Source: Sporolactobacillus inulinus (GTDB taxonomy: Bacteria; Bacillota; Bacilli; Bacillales; Sporolactobacillaceae). From it: 48,321 nt of DNA. Position 1 is the first letter of the stretch; every line of letters starts with the position of its first letter. The notes beneath the pieces are model-generated. The model saw only the letters and a program-made list of their open reading frames with translations, made no database searches and was not told the origin of the DNA. The stretch is from contig NZ_BJMS01000027.1 in assembly GCF_006539285.1 (NCBI RefSeq), positions 1 to 48,321 of the forward strand, in the 5' to 3' direction. Below, one piece after another: positions 1 through 8,978 of the stretch. The position numbers and the translations under genes are program-made.

Positions 1-16
1 TCGCTCAATTTATCAT

Positions 17-45
17 TTGACACATATACCCCCCATGGGTATAAT
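17..45 (+). promoter_or_regulatory. CsoR-type copper operator inside a sigma-A promoter (copA promoter)
   Basis: The -35 TTGACA (17-22) and -10 TATAAT (40-45) are both perfect and 17 bp apart. The whole spacer is filled by TATACCCCCCATGGGTATA (25-43), a 7-bp perfect inverted repeat around 5 bp. A GC-rich core inside TATACC/GGTATA arms is the known form of CsoR operators upstream of copZ/copA in Bacillota. Bound repressor would block RNA polymerase and copper would release it. CsoR itself is not in the window, so the regulator is inferred. Confidence 0.85.
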
Positions 46-165
46 GAAGCTGAAAGAAGATGGCAGGAGCTGCTAACCTGAATTTTTAGTTGGAATAAAT
101 ACAAATCATTTATTCTGGGGGTTTACATTGACTTCTGGATGAACGGATATAAGGGGATGAAATGG

Positions 166-2565
166 ATGAGTTCAAAGGCAATGCAGATTGGGATTACAGG
201 GATGACCTGTGCTTCCTGCTCGACAAGGATTGAAAAATCGCTCAATAAGATGGATGGCGTCGAAGCGAATGTCAACCTCGCATTGGAAAAAGCGAAGGTG
301 ACCATCCATGAGGAAAAATCAAAACCCACGGACATTGTACAAAAGATTGAAAAGCTGGGTTACGGCGTGCGAACGCAAAGGTTGGATACGGATATTCTCG
401 GCATGACCTGTGCCTCTTGTGCCGCGCGTATTGAAAAGGGATTGAGCCGTATGGCAGGTGTAGTATCAGCCCAGGTTAATCTGGCGACTGAGTCTGGAAC
501 TGTGATCTTTCAGCCCGGGATCACCGAACCTACTGCGATTTATGATCAAGTCAAGAAACTCGGTTACAAGGCTGTCCCGAAACAAGAACAGGCGACGGAC
601 GAAAAAGAGAAGGAACTTAAAAGAAAGCTGCAGAAACTGGTCTTGTCCGCTGTTCTTTCGCTGCCGTTGCTTTACACAATGATTGCACACTTGCCCTTTA
701 ACACAGGCCTACCGATCCCTCAGTTTCTGATGAATCCATGGTTCCAGCTCATCTTGGCTGGTATTGTGCAGTTCTACATTGGCGGCCAGTTTTATATCAG
801 TGGTACAAAGGCTCTATTAAATAAGAGTGCCAATATGGATGTTCTGGTTGCACTGGGTACAAGTGCTGCTTACTTTTATAGCGCGTTCGAGACATTCCGT
901 TATCAGTTCGGCGGACTCACCAATCCTGAGCTGTATTTTGAAACGAGTGCGATTTTAATTACGCTTGTCCTGTTGGGTAAATATTTTGAATCACGTGCAA
1001 AAAGGCGGACGACTGCGGCGATTACTGAACTGATGGGACTGCAAGCCAAAGAGGCGACAATCATTGAGGACGGGAAGGAACGAAAAGTACCGATCGATCA
1101 GGTTGCTGTCGGTGATTTGTTACGTGTCAAACCTGGAGAAAAAATACCTGTAGATGGTATCGTTGTCAACGGCCGTTCTTCTGTTGACGAATCAATGATT
1201 ACCGGTGAATCCATTCCTGTCGAAAAAGGAAAAGATGACAAAGTAATCGGCGCAACGGTGAATGCAAATGGAACGCTGACCATGAAGGCTGAAAAAGTAG
1301 GGAAAGATACGGCACTTGCCGGGATTGTCAAGATTGTTGAGGAAGCCCAGGGATCAAAAGCACCGATCCAGCGGCTCGCTGACAGTATCTCGGGTATCTT
1401 TGTCCCGATTGTGATCGGTATTTCGGTGCTGGCATTTCTTGTCTGGATTCTGTTTGTCACTCCCGGTCAGTTTGCCCCAGCACTGATTGCGGCTATTAGT
1501 GTCCTTGTGATTGCCTGCCCTTGCGCTTTAGGCTTGGCAACGCCGACATCCATCATGGTTGGAACCGGCAAGGGGGCTGAGAACGGCATTCTTTTTAAAG
1601 GAGGTGAATATCTCGAAACAACCCAAAGTCTGCAGGCTATTCTGTTCGATAAGACGGGGACAATTACTAATGGTAAACCGGAAGTTACTGACATTTTTGC
1701 ACTGAATGGCGCAGCAAAAGAAGAACTCTTAACGCTTGCTGCTTCAGCAGAATCAGCCAGTGAACATCCGCTGGCGCAGGCGATTGTTACCTATGGAAAG
1801 CAAAGCAGCCCGGATCTCCCATCACCGGATCAGTTCAAAGCTCTTGCCGGTTATGGTATTAAAGCAACTGTTTCCGGGAAGGAAATAGCAATCGGCACAC
1901 GGCGGCTGATGAAAGAGGGAGACATTTCTTATTCTGAGACTGAGGAACGGATGAAGAAGCTTGAATCTGAAGGGAAAACGGCAATGTTTGTTGCCTACGA
2001 TGGCAAGCTTCAGGGTATTATTGCCGTTGCAGACACGATCAAGACATCTTCGAAGCAAGCCATTGAAGAATTAAAGACACGTGGTCTTTCGGTGTATATG
2101 ATTACGGGCGATAATGAGCGGACGGCTCAGGCGATTGCCAGACAGGCAGGCATTGACCATGTGTTTTCCGAGGTTCTTCCCGAGGAAAAAGCAGCTAAAG
2201 TGAAAATTCTGCAAGAAAAGGGACTGAAGGTAGCCATGGTTGGTGATGGAATAAATGACGCTCCGGCATTGGCTACAGCAGATATCGGCATGGCAATTGG
2301 CACTGGAACAGACGTGGCAATTGAGGCAGCTGATATCACATTGGTCGGTGGCGATCTGCTTCATATTCCAAAAGCGATTGATTTGAGTCGGAAAACGATG
2401 CGGAACATACGTCAGAACTTGTTCTGGGCACTGTTCTATAATACGGTTGGCATTCCAGTGGCCGCACTCGGCCTGCTTGCGCCTTGGGTAGCCGGCGCTG
2501 CCATGGCCTTTAGTTCCGTATCCGTCGTGACGAACAGTTTACGTCTGAAACGGGTCAAAGTCTGA
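166..2565 (+). CDS. copA: Copper-exporting P1B-type ATPase CopA
   Basis: This membrane pump couples ATP hydrolysis to Cu(I) export from the cytoplasm. Two N-terminal HMA domains each carry GMTCASC (Cys 15/18 and 82/85). They are followed by the TGES actuator loop, the CPC metal site in membrane helix 6 (about residue 451), the phosphorylated Asp in DKTGT (about 495), the SEHPLA loop and GDGINDAP. The length of about 800 aa matches Bacillus CopA. I chose ATG 166 because AAGGGG at 151-156 lies 9 nt upstream; an in-frame ATG at 139 has no ribosome site at a usable distance. It is the first gene of an operon with two copZ paralogues, driven by the CsoR-type promoter at 17-45. Copper specificity follows from CPC plus double CxxC. 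Confidence 0.95.
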   Translation: MSSKAMQIGITGMTCASCSTRIEKSLNKMDGVEANVNLALEKAKVTIHEEKSKPTDIVQKIEKLGYGVRTQRLDTDILGMTCASCAARIEKGLSRMAGVVSAQVNLATESGTVIFQPGITEPTAIYDQVKKLGYKAVPKQEQATDEKEKELKRKLQKLVLSAVLSLPLLYTMIAHLPFNTGLPIPQFLMNPWFQLILAGIVQFYIGGQFYISGTKALLNKSANMDVLVALGTSAAYFYSAFETFRYQFGGLTNPELYFETSAILITLVLLGKYFESRAKRRTTAAITELMGLQAKEATIIEDGKERKVPIDQVAVGDLLRVKPGEKIPVDGIVVNGRSSVDESMITGESIPVEKGKDDKVIGATVNANGTLTMKAEKVGKDTALAGIVKIVEEAQGSKAPIQRLADSISGIFVPIVIGISVLAFLVWILFVTPGQFAPALIAAISVLVIACPCALGLATPTSIMVGTGKGAENGILFKGGEYLETTQSLQAILFDKTGTITNGKPEVTDIFALNGAAKEELLTLAASAESASEHPLAQAIVTYGKQSSPDLPSPDQFKALAGYGIKATVSGKEIAIGTRRLMKEGDISYSETEERMKKLESEGKTAMFVAYDGKLQGIIAVADTIKTSSKQAIEELKTRGLSVYMITGDNERTAQAIARQAGIDHVFSEVLPEEKAAKVKILQEKGLKVAMVGDGINDAPALATADIGMAIGTGTDVAIEAADITLVGGDLLHIPKAIDLSRKTMRNIRQNLFWALFYNTVGIPVAALGLLAPWVAGAAMAFSSVSVVTNSLRLKRVKV

Positions 2566-2632
2566 AATTGAAAGGCTTTTTGACTGAGAAGCTGTAGAGC
2601 ATCAAAAAAGATGAAAAGGAGATTGACGACTT

Positions 2633-2848
2633 ATGGCAAAAACAAAGCTTGATGTTAAAGGTATGATGGGAGACCATTGCAAGAATCTGGTGACCAAAAC
2701 ATTGAATGGTCTGGACGGGGTATCTGCTGTTTCCGTTGATCTGAAAACAGGTGAAGCCGCTGTCGACTATGATGAAACGAAAGTACAATACGACAAAATG
2801 AAAGAAGCCGTCGAAGAACAAGGATACGATGTTGTTGGACAGCACTGA
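2633..2848 (+). CDS. CopZ-like copper chaperone paralogue lacking the first metal-binding Cys
   Basis: This is a 71-aa single HMA domain with the ferredoxin-like fold typical of CopZ, which hands Cu(I) to CopA. It is clearly a duplicate of the next gene: LDVKGM, LDGVSAVSVDL and the C-terminal EEQGYDVVGQ are shared. The metal loop, however, reads GMMGDHC instead of GMHCGHC, so Cys13 is Gly and only Cys16 remains (with Met12 and His15 nearby). The domain is otherwise well preserved and has a good ribosome site (AAAAGGAG). That suggests either recent loss of metal binding or a changed mode of binding. It lies 67 bp after copA in the same operon. Confidence 0.85.
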   Translation: MAKTKLDVKGMMGDHCKNLVTKTLNGLDGVSAVSVDLKTGEAAVDYDETKVQYDKMKEAVEEQGYDVVGQH

Positions 2849-2912
2849 CGTTTAAATCTGTCCATTCATCTTTAAATAAAAAATTTTCAGTATAAAAAAG
2901 GAGATTGAAACG

Positions 2913-3128
2913 ATGACAAAGACGACACTTGATGTAAAGGGCATGCATTGCGGACATTGTAAGGCCTCAGTTACAAATGCTTTAAAAGGATTAGATGGTG
3001 TATCTGCTGTTTCAGTGGATCTTGAAAAAGGTAAGGCCTCAGTTGAATATGATGAGGCAAGGGTTCAGTTCAGTAAGATGAAGGAAGCAGTTGAAGAACA
3101 AGGATACGATGTTGTCGGACAGAATTAA
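2913..3128 (+). CDS. copZ: Copper chaperone CopZ
   Basis: This 71-aa cytoplasmic HMA protein has an intact MHCGHC copper loop (Cys13, Cys16). It delivers Cu(I) to the HMA domains of CopA and to CsoR-type sensors. AAAAGGAG sits 9 nt before ATG 2913. It is the last gene of the copA-copZ'-copZ operon and is followed directly by an intrinsic terminator. It is nearly the same protein as the preceding gene apart from the metal loop, so the two arose by tandem duplication. Confidence 0.93.
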   Translation: MTKTTLDVKGMHCGHCKASVTNALKGLDGVSAVSVDLEKGKASVEYDEARVQFSKMKEAVEEQGYDVVGQN

Positions 3129-3136
3129 TTGTTAAG

Positions 3137-3174
3137 AAGTGCCTCGCCCGAAATGGGTTAGCGGCACTTTTTTT
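3137..3174 (+). terminator. Intrinsic terminator of the copA operon
   Basis: The arms AAGTGCC (3137-3143) and GGCACTT (3163-3169), with extra CCC/GGG pairing inside, are followed by a run of seven T. Confidence 0.85.
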
Positions 3175-3354
3175 AATACCATAAAAGAAACAAGACAATG
3201 AATTAAAGTAAAAAAGCGGGTAGCTTTGATTCTGCATTCCCTGGAAAGTTATAACAAGGCGTCTGAGAACCCGCATCAGTAAAGGATGTCTAACATAATA
3301 TCCTTTTTACATTGATATAAGAGCATAATATATCTTGCTGAGCTAAGAACTGTT

Positions 3355-3403
3355 GAAAAAAGCAATCCACGACAGGAGCACAAACGTGTGGATTACTTTT
3401 TTT
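3355..3403. terminator. Bidirectional-looking terminator hairpin
   Basis: AAAAAAGCAATCCAC (3356-3370) pairs with GTGGATTACTTTTTT (from 3388) with one mismatch. It has a T run on the plus side and an A run on the other, so it could stop transcription from both directions. The stretch 3175-3460 otherwise shows no gene. Confidence 0.55.
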
Positions 3404-3460
3404 GATTCATGCAGTGTAATGATCGCTTAACGATGAAAATGGTGATTTAGTTAATGTGGA

Positions 3461-3658
3461 TCATATTGGAACGTCAGTTTGAGAGATTACTTGCTTCTGT
3501 GAGATAACAGCTTGGGCTACAATTACGTCTTCTCCATCAAATGTGCTTGATGGAGATCCATACAATTTATAACCTTCATCAAGCAATTTAGAAATTCTCT
3601 TACAAAAATTTGCATCATCTTTTCCTGTGATTAGATGATATCTAAGCTCATTCTCCAA
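3461..3658 (-). CDS. DUF1737 small protein
   Basis: This 65-aa soluble protein contains the signature of the DUF1737 family (LLDEGYKLYGSPS...DGEDVIVAQAV). The biochemical role of that family is unknown. The start is TTG at 3656-3658; AAGAAGGTG ends 5 nt before it, and no in-frame ATG is better placed. It stands alone between the copper operon and the CDF exporter, both apparently separate transcription units. It has no Cys pairs or His clusters that would link it to metals. Confidence 0.7.
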   Translation of the reverse strand: MENELRYHLITGKDDANFCKRISKLLDEGYKLYGSPSSTFDGEDVIVAQAVISQKQVISQTDVPI

Positions 3659-3851
3659 ATGAACACCTTCTTACCCTTGCTTTTTATTGTATATGTTGAG
3701 ACGAATGAAGTCTAGGAACGTACTTCATTGTCTCATTATTAAATTGTCTTGCGACATAAACCTGGGGACTCGACCTGCAGTAACCATATAACCGGTTCAA
3801 AGGTATATGCTTCTTTCAAACGACTAATTATATAAGGACGCCTATTCAAAA

Positions 3852-4736
3852 TTATCCAGTTACAATCGGTTTAGGTTCGACGTGGACATTAACCTCATAA
3901 ATCCCATATTTTTTGATCAATACCTGCTCAACTTGGGTTGAGATTTCATGAGCATCTGTTAGTGCAGAATTATGATCAACGATAATGACAAGATCAACAA
4001 CTGCATTATTACCGTAATTTCTTGCTTTTATATTCCTAATTTCTTCAACTCCATTAACGGACAAAATTGATTTTTGATAAGCGTTAATCTTTTTTTCATC
4101 GAATCCATCAGACAGGTTATAGGAGGATTCTCTAAAAATATCCCAGGCTGTCTTACAAATAAGGATTCCTACGGAAATAGCGGTCAGTATGTCAAGCCAA
4201 GGAAGATTAAACTGGGAACCAAATATTCCAACGGATGTTCCGATGCTGACCCAAGCGTCTGAGAGATTATCCGTTGCTGCAGCCATAACCGATAGACTAT
4301 TTGTTTTTGTCGCCAGATTTTTGTTATATCGATAAACAAAAAACATTACAGCCGCACAAAACAGCCCTGTCCAAGCAGCAATAATATCAGGTGCTTCTTC
4401 ATTCCTTTGGAACATGGATAAAATACCGTCGAGCAACACTTGTAATCCTACAGCCATCATGATAAAGGAAGCGACCATGGATGCTATGGTTTCGCTTTTC
4501 CAATGACCGTAGAGATGATCGCTGTCAGCTGGACGCTGAGATAGTCTCAATCCAATGAGTACAGCAAGGGAGGCAATAATGTCAGTTGAATTATTTAACC
4601 CATCAGCTCTAAGTGCTTGTGATCCAGTCGAAAAACTGATAAAGAGTTTTAAACTTGATAAGCAGAGATACGCAACAATGCTGATGATTGCTCCTCGTTC
4701 TCCACGCTTTAAGTTCATGTATTTTTCTTGTATCAT
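3852..4736 (-). CDS. Cation diffusion facilitator, probable Mn(II) exporter (MneP/MneS-like)
   Basis: This 294-aa member of the CDF family is a proton-coupled divalent metal antiporter. It has about six membrane helices and a cytoplasmic C-terminal dimerisation domain (from about residue 215). The transport site is N48xxxD52 in TM2 and D156xxxD160 in TM5. Asn in place of the His or Asp of zinc-type CDFs is the pattern of manganese exporters. HLYGHWKSE in the first cytoplasmic loop is also conserved. GAAGG lies 8 nt before ATG 4736. It is transcribed divergently from the Zn/Cd operon that starts at 5084 and appears monocistronic. Substrate is inferred from the motif only. Confidence 0.85.
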   Translation of the reverse strand: MIQEKYMNLKRGERGAIISIVAYLCLSSLKLFISFSTGSQALRADGLNNSTDIIASLAVLIGLRLSQRPADSDHLYGHWKSETIASMVASFIMMAVGLQVLLDGILSMFQRNEEAPDIIAAWTGLFCAAVMFFVYRYNKNLATKTNSLSVMAAATDNLSDAWVSIGTSVGIFGSQFNLPWLDILTAISVGILICKTAWDIFRESSYNLSDGFDEKKINAYQKSILSVNGVEEIRNIKARNYGNNAVVDLVIIVDHNSALTDAHEISTQVEQVLIKKYGIYEVNVHVEPKPIVTG

Positions 4737-4961
4737 GTTAGCGCCTTCTTTCCAACCATTCCGTTCATCTTAACAACCCAAACCCATGTGTGTCTACAGC
4801 AACCATTTTTGATGATGATACAAAATTAATTGACATGAAAAAGTGTTGCCCAACGCTAACAATAGCGACCGTTCTGGCACATTCTTAAGCTTTAATAAAT
4901 CTGTAAAATGATCATTTCCTTTTATGGAAAGCTAGTCTGACAAGAAAAAATACAATTGAAA

Positions 4962-5029
4962 TTGACAAATCAATTGTATGAGATATAATTTAATTGAACA
5001 TATGATCATACGTTCATGTGTATGATCAT
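4962..5029 (+). promoter_or_regulatory. Sigma-A promoter with overlapping ArsR/SmtB-type operators
   Basis: TTGACA (4962-4967), a 16-bp spacer and TATAAT (4984-4989) make a strong promoter. Covering the start site is TGAAC(4995)-N12-GTTCA(5012) around the self-complementary ATGATCAT. This overlaps a 10-bp perfect inverted repeat ATGATCATAC (5002-5011)/GTATGATCAT (5020-5029). TGAAC/GTTCA-type palindromes are classic SmtB/CzrA/CadC sites. The obvious ligand is the ArsR-family protein encoded at 5527. The rest of 4737-4961 holds no recognisable gene. Confidence 0.8.
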
Positions 5030-5083
5030 TAAAGATAATTAACGCAAGTGATTACAAAGTTGAATAAACGAGGGGGCATAAAA

Positions 5084-5440
5084 ATGTCAGATTTTTTTGA
5101 GCGTTTATTTGGAGATCGCGACGACGATCATCATGGAAAACACCACGATCGCCGTAGATATGGTTATCGTGGTGATAATCATCATGATGAAGAGCATGAC
5201 CATCGTCGCAACGACCATTATAGTGATTATCCACCCTACCAAAACGACAGACCCAACGTTTTTCACAATGATTCCCGTGTAATTGTCTGTCAAAAATGCG
5301 GTGCTTCTAACAGTGCTACCGCCAAGTTTTGTTATGAATGTGGAAATAACCTACAATCAATAGCGGTTTGTCCGAGTTGTAAGTCGCCTATTGAAAACGG
5401 TGCAAAATTTTGTCAGGAATGTGGAACAAAAATTGGTTAA
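5084..5440 (+). CDS. His/Asp-rich protein with two C-terminal zinc ribbons
   Basis: This protein of about 118 aa has a hydrophilic N-terminal half packed with His, Asp and Arg (HH repeats from about residue 16 to 46). The C-terminal half has two zinc-ribbon knuckles, CxxC...CxxC twice (CQKCG...CYECG and CPSCK...CQECG). ATG 5084 follows GAGGGGG by 6 nt; an in-frame GTG at 5048 lacks a ribosome site. It is the first gene after a metal-responsive promoter and precedes the repressor and a Zn/Cd ATPase. A role as cytoplasmic metal buffer or chaperone is plausible but inferred. The start MSDFFERLFG is amphipathic and may contact the membrane. No named family beyond the ribbon domain is recognised. 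Confidence 0.8.
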   Translation: MSDFFERLFGDRDDDHHGKHHDRRRYGYRGDNHHDEEHDHRRNDHYSDYPPYQNDRPNVFHNDSRVIVCQKCGASNSATAKFCYECGNNLQSIAVCPSCKSPIENGAKFCQECGTKIG

Positions 5441-5526
5441 CACTTTATATGAAAAGAGAAAATGATAATTTTGTACCTTTCATTTGAATAGTTGCTCATA
5501 TATTTCATTAAAAAGGTGGTGTTCTC

Positions 5527-5904
5527 GTGGTAAGAACAAAAATGGGTTCAAACATTGATGTGGAAATTTGTGAACAGACCATTATTCATAAAGACGTCGT
5601 TCAAAAAGTAAGCAAAGCTATGTCAAACGATGAAGACTTAGAAAATGTGGCTGATCTGTTTAAAATATTTGGTGATCGTACGAGAATTCGTCTGCTGCGT
5701 GCACTGTATCAATCTGAAATGTGTGTTTGCGATATGGCATATTTGCTGGATATGACACAGTCTGCCATTTCTCACCAATTACGCATCCTTAAGCAAGCGA
5801 AATTGGTCAAGAACCGGAAAGAAGGAAAAGTCGTTTACTACTCACTGGCAGATCAGCATGTGATGCAGATTTTAGTTCAGGCTTATGATCATATCAAAGA
5901 ATAA
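5527..5904 (+). CDS. ArsR/SmtB-family metal-sensing repressor (ZiaR/CadC-like)
   Basis: This 125-aa winged-helix repressor should release DNA on binding Zn, Cd or Pb. It carries the alpha3N-type thiols C66xC68 (MCVCD) plus an N-terminal Cys15. It also has a complete alpha5 site, D109, H111, H122 and E125, with the same spacing as SmtB (2, 11 and 3 residues). The recognition helix is TQSAISHQLRILK. GTG 5527 follows AAGGTGG by 8-9 nt. It lies between the zinc-ribbon gene and the ATPase, and its operator is most likely the palindrome at 4995-5029. Confidence 0.9.
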   Translation: MVRTKMGSNIDVEICEQTIIHKDVVQKVSKAMSNDEDLENVADLFKIFGDRTRIRLLRALYQSEMCVCDMAYLLDMTQSAISHQLRILKQAKLVKNRKEGKVVYYSLADQHVMQILVQAYDHIKE

Positions 5905-5930
5905 ATAATGTGGAGAAGGGAGGAATTCAA

Positions 5931-8114
5931 TTGAGTACACCAGAAGCAAAAATAAATAAAAATGCTACAGATACTGAAAAAAGGATCGAAAAGAAGGTAG
6001 TAATGGCTCCAATATATTTGGAAGGCATCGATTGTGCGAGTTGTGCTAAAAAGATTGAAAGAGCAGTGGGGAAAATTAATGGAATAAAAACTTCAACTGT
6101 TGATTTTGCAACACAAAAATTGTTTGTCGAACCTACAGGTGCGGTAAAAACAGATAAGTTGATCGATGACATTAAGCAAACTGTAACACGCGTTGAACCT
6201 GAGGTCAAAGTTACCTTGGGATCTAAGGGTAAGAGTGATGAACACAGTCATGATCATGAGAGCAGTAATACACAACAACTGATTATTCGTTTAGCGGTGA
6301 GTGGGGCGTTGACAGCTATTGCAGCTCTCTCACCCATTCCTTTCATTTTGGATGTTTCGCTGTTTGTGATCGCCTATGCCATCATCGGTGGCGATATCGT
6401 TTATCGGGCTTTTAGAAACATCCTCAGAGGACAAGTATTTGATGAAAATTTCTTAATGACGATAGCGACTCTAGGGGCTTTTGCTGTTGGACAGTTTCCT
6501 GAAGGTGTGGCTGTTATGCTCTTTTATCAAATCGGAGAACTGTTTCAGGGCATTGCTGTCAATCGCTCACGCAAGTCGATCAGTGCACTAATGGACATTC
6601 GTCCGGATTACGCTAATCTAAAAGTGAATAATGACATCAAAAAAGTTGCACCTGAGGACATCAGCGTTGGCGATGTCATTATGATTAAGCCTGGTGAAAA
6701 AGTGCCTCTTGATGGAAAAGTTATAGATGGTCGTTCGATGGTTGATACATCAGCTCTGACCGGGGAATCTGTTCCAAGAGAAATTGAAGTAGGCAACGAC
6801 GTGCTCGGTGGATTTATTAATAAAAATGGTCTCTTAACGGTAGAAGTAACCAAAGTTTATGGTGAATCGACCGTTGCAAAAATTTTGGACTTAGTCCAAA
6901 ATGCCAGCAGCAAAAAAGCACCCACAGAAAACTTTATTACGAAATTCGCTCGTTATTACACGCCTGTCGTCGTAATTGCGGCTGCGGCTTTAGCTTTTAT
7001 TCCACCTTTGGTGATACAAGGGGCAACCTTCTCTGAGTGGATTTATCGTGCCCTTGTCTTCTTAGTGATCTCTTGTCCATGTGCCCTGGTTGTTTCCATA
7101 CCTTTGGGCTTCTTTGGGGGTATCGGGGGAGCATCTAAAAGTGGTGTTCTCGTAAAAGGGAGCAATTATCTTGAAGCATTGAACGATGTCAAATATGTCG
7201 TTTTCGATAAGACCGGAACATTGACTAAGGGTGTCTTTGACGTTACAAACATTCAACCGGAGAACGGTCTTACGGCAGAGAAATTATTAGAGTATGCAGC
7301 TTTCGCAGAAATCCACTCTAGTCATCCGATCGCCCTGTCGATTCAAAAAGCGTATGGAAAAGAAATCAATGAAAGTCGCATTCAAGACTACAATGAAATA
7401 TCGGGCCATGGTATTCAAGTGACCGTCGATGGGAAAGAAATTTTAGCCGGTAATGCCAAACTCATGAACAGAGAGCACATTGCCTTTGAACAAAAATCCG
7501 TTGTCGGTACTCTCATACATGTTGCGATTGATAAAAAATATGGGGGATACATCGTTATCTCGGATGAAGTTAAAGAAGACTCAGCCAGTGCGATTCAGAA
7601 GCTAAAGGCATTAGGGATTAAGAAAACGGTTATGTTGACTGGCGATGCCAAATCCGTAGGCGAGGCAGTTGGTCGTCAGCTTGGACTGGATGAAATACAT
7701 GCAGAACTATTACCTGACCAAAAAGTTGATGAGATAGAAAAACTCGATCAACAAAAAACAGCGAAGGAAAAGCTTGTTTTTGTCGGAGATGGTATTAACG
7801 ATACTCCTGTATTAGCCAGAGCTGATGTAGGTATAGCAATGGGAGGATTAGGGTCCGATGCAGCGATTGAAGCTGCAGACGTCGTTATTATGACAGACGA
7901 ACCTTCTAAAATTGCAACAGCAATCAATATAGCTAAACGTACACGTCGTATTGTATGGCAAAATATTATCTTTGCCATGGGAGTAAAGGGAATCTTCCTT
8001 ATTCTTGGTGCAGTGGGGATTGCGACCATGTGGGAAGCCGTATTTTCAGATGTCGGCGTAACCCTATTAGCAGTACTTAACGCTATGCGTGTCTTAAGAA
8101 TTAAAAACGTGTAA
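5931..8114 (+). CDS. Zn(II)/Cd(II)/Pb(II)-exporting P1B-type ATPase (ZntA/CadA family)
   Basis: This 727-aa pump has an N-terminal HMA domain (GIDCASC, C35/C38) and a short His-rich linker (DEHSHDHES). It also has TGES, a CPC site in SCPCALVVS, DKTGT, HSSHPIA and GDGINDTP. The last-helix Asp (FSDVGVTLLAVLNAMR) is characteristic of divalent-metal P1B-2 pumps. TTG 5931 is chosen because AAGGGAGGA ends 6 nt upstream; GTG 5910 in the same frame has none. It lies 26 bp after the SmtB-like repressor and is the last gene of the operon. It is only a distant relative of the CadA at 21541. Confidence 0.93.
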   Translation: MSTPEAKINKNATDTEKRIEKKVVMAPIYLEGIDCASCAKKIERAVGKINGIKTSTVDFATQKLFVEPTGAVKTDKLIDDIKQTVTRVEPEVKVTLGSKGKSDEHSHDHESSNTQQLIIRLAVSGALTAIAALSPIPFILDVSLFVIAYAIIGGDIVYRAFRNILRGQVFDENFLMTIATLGAFAVGQFPEGVAVMLFYQIGELFQGIAVNRSRKSISALMDIRPDYANLKVNNDIKKVAPEDISVGDVIMIKPGEKVPLDGKVIDGRSMVDTSALTGESVPREIEVGNDVLGGFINKNGLLTVEVTKVYGESTVAKILDLVQNASSKKAPTENFITKFARYYTPVVVIAAAALAFIPPLVIQGATFSEWIYRALVFLVISCPCALVVSIPLGFFGGIGGASKSGVLVKGSNYLEALNDVKYVVFDKTGTLTKGVFDVTNIQPENGLTAEKLLEYAAFAEIHSSHPIALSIQKAYGKEINESRIQDYNEISGHGIQVTVDGKEILAGNAKLMNREHIAFEQKSVVGTLIHVAIDKKYGGYIVISDEVKEDSASAIQKLKALGIKKTVMLTGDAKSVGEAVGRQLGLDEIHAELLPDQKVDEIEKLDQQKTAKEKLVFVGDGINDTPVLARADVGIAMGGLGSDAAIEAADVVIMTDEPSKIATAINIAKRTRRIVWQNIIFAMGVKGIFLILGAVGIATMWEAVFSDVGVTLLAVLNAMRVLRIKNV

Positions 8115-8149
8115 TCTGCAACAAAATATAAGATAAATAAAAAATATAT

Positions 8150-8192
8150 GAAGCTGGTTGTTCCTGACTTGAGAAGGAATAATCAGCTTTTT
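8150..8192 (+). terminator. Intrinsic terminator of the Zn/Cd operon
   Basis: The arm AAGCTGGTTGTTCCT (8151-8165) pairs along its full length, using G-U pairs, with AGGAATAATCAGCTT (8175-8189). A short T run follows. Confidence 0.8.
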
Positions 8193-8210
8193 ATGTAACG
8201 GTCTATAATG

Positions 8211-8625
8211 GGCTCCAGAATCTTCGCTCAAGAAAGCGAAGAGTATCGGATTATCCAGTCGATCCCCGGTATTGGTCCTAAAAATCGCTGCCATGATTTT
8301 ATCTGAAATCGGAGAGATTGGCCGGCTTAATCATGCGAAAAAACTTGTTGCCTTTGCCGGCGTAGATCCTAGCGTTTATTCGTCTGGTAAGTTCACAGCC
8401 AACAACAATAGAATCACCAAACGAGGTTCTAAGCGCCTACGCCGTGCTTTGTGCTTAGCCGTCCAGATCGGATTAAGACGCTCTTTTAATAAAAAGATGA
8501 GTGCCTTTTATCAGAAAAAATGAGAAGAAGGAAAGTCCTATAAAGTCGCTTAATAGCCTGTGTAAATAAGATTCCTCATTGGATTTACGCGTTATTAAAA
8601 CGTAAAGAGCCCTTCCAGGATATAA
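8211..8625 (+). pseudogene. Decayed IS110-family transposase, C-terminal part
   Basis: Reading frames joined across indels give the transposase_20 region of IS110 elements: QESEEYRIIQSIPGIGPK, then (after an extra A in the A run near 8281) AAMILSEIG. AFAGVDPS, then RITKRGSKRLRRAL, and finally GKSYKVA before another break near 8547. The N-terminal RuvC-like DEDD half is absent. It sits just after the terminator of the Zn/Cd operon and marks a seam between blocks. From 8626 to 8900 I see no gene. Confidence 0.85.
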
Positions 8626-8901
8626 CCTAAAACAAGTATACCACCAAATATTTCCAATATATGGAGGGTTATTTGGCGTACACATTTTCAGTTTCACACG
8701 ATCTTTTATATTTTAATAGAAATACCTTGACAAGATATTAGCTGGTTTTTTGTCATGAAACCCGTGGTTAAATACGAGTATGTCAACATTAGCAAACAAC
8801 TGTTTTCTTGAATGGCTAATTATACACCAGAAAAATGCTACTTCACAGTTCTCCTAGTAAACAACTTTATTTGAATTTATCAACTTCTAGAGAAATATCA
8901 C

Positions 8902-8936
8902 TTTTACATGGTTTCTACACATTTAACGTGTAATCT
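8902..8936 (+). promoter_or_regulatory. Direct-repeat promoter, site a (PspA cluster)
   Basis: Two adjacent 11-bp repeats, TTTTACATGGT (8902) and TTCTACACATT (8913-8923), are followed by exactly 7 bp and then the -10 TAATCT (8931-8936). No TTGACA-like -35 exists. Same architecture as sites b-e (14534, 17832, 24270, 29663). The start would be near 8943, about 130 nt before pspA. Confidence 0.65.
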
Positions 8937-8978
8937 TATTGCAGTAGAGAAGGAGGGGTAGTTGATACAAAACAACAA

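Noticed and set aside
8221-8244. Perfect 8-bp hairpin TCTTCGCT/AGCGAAGA
   Set aside because: It lies inside the decayed IS110 transposase frame and has no T run; explained by coding sequence.
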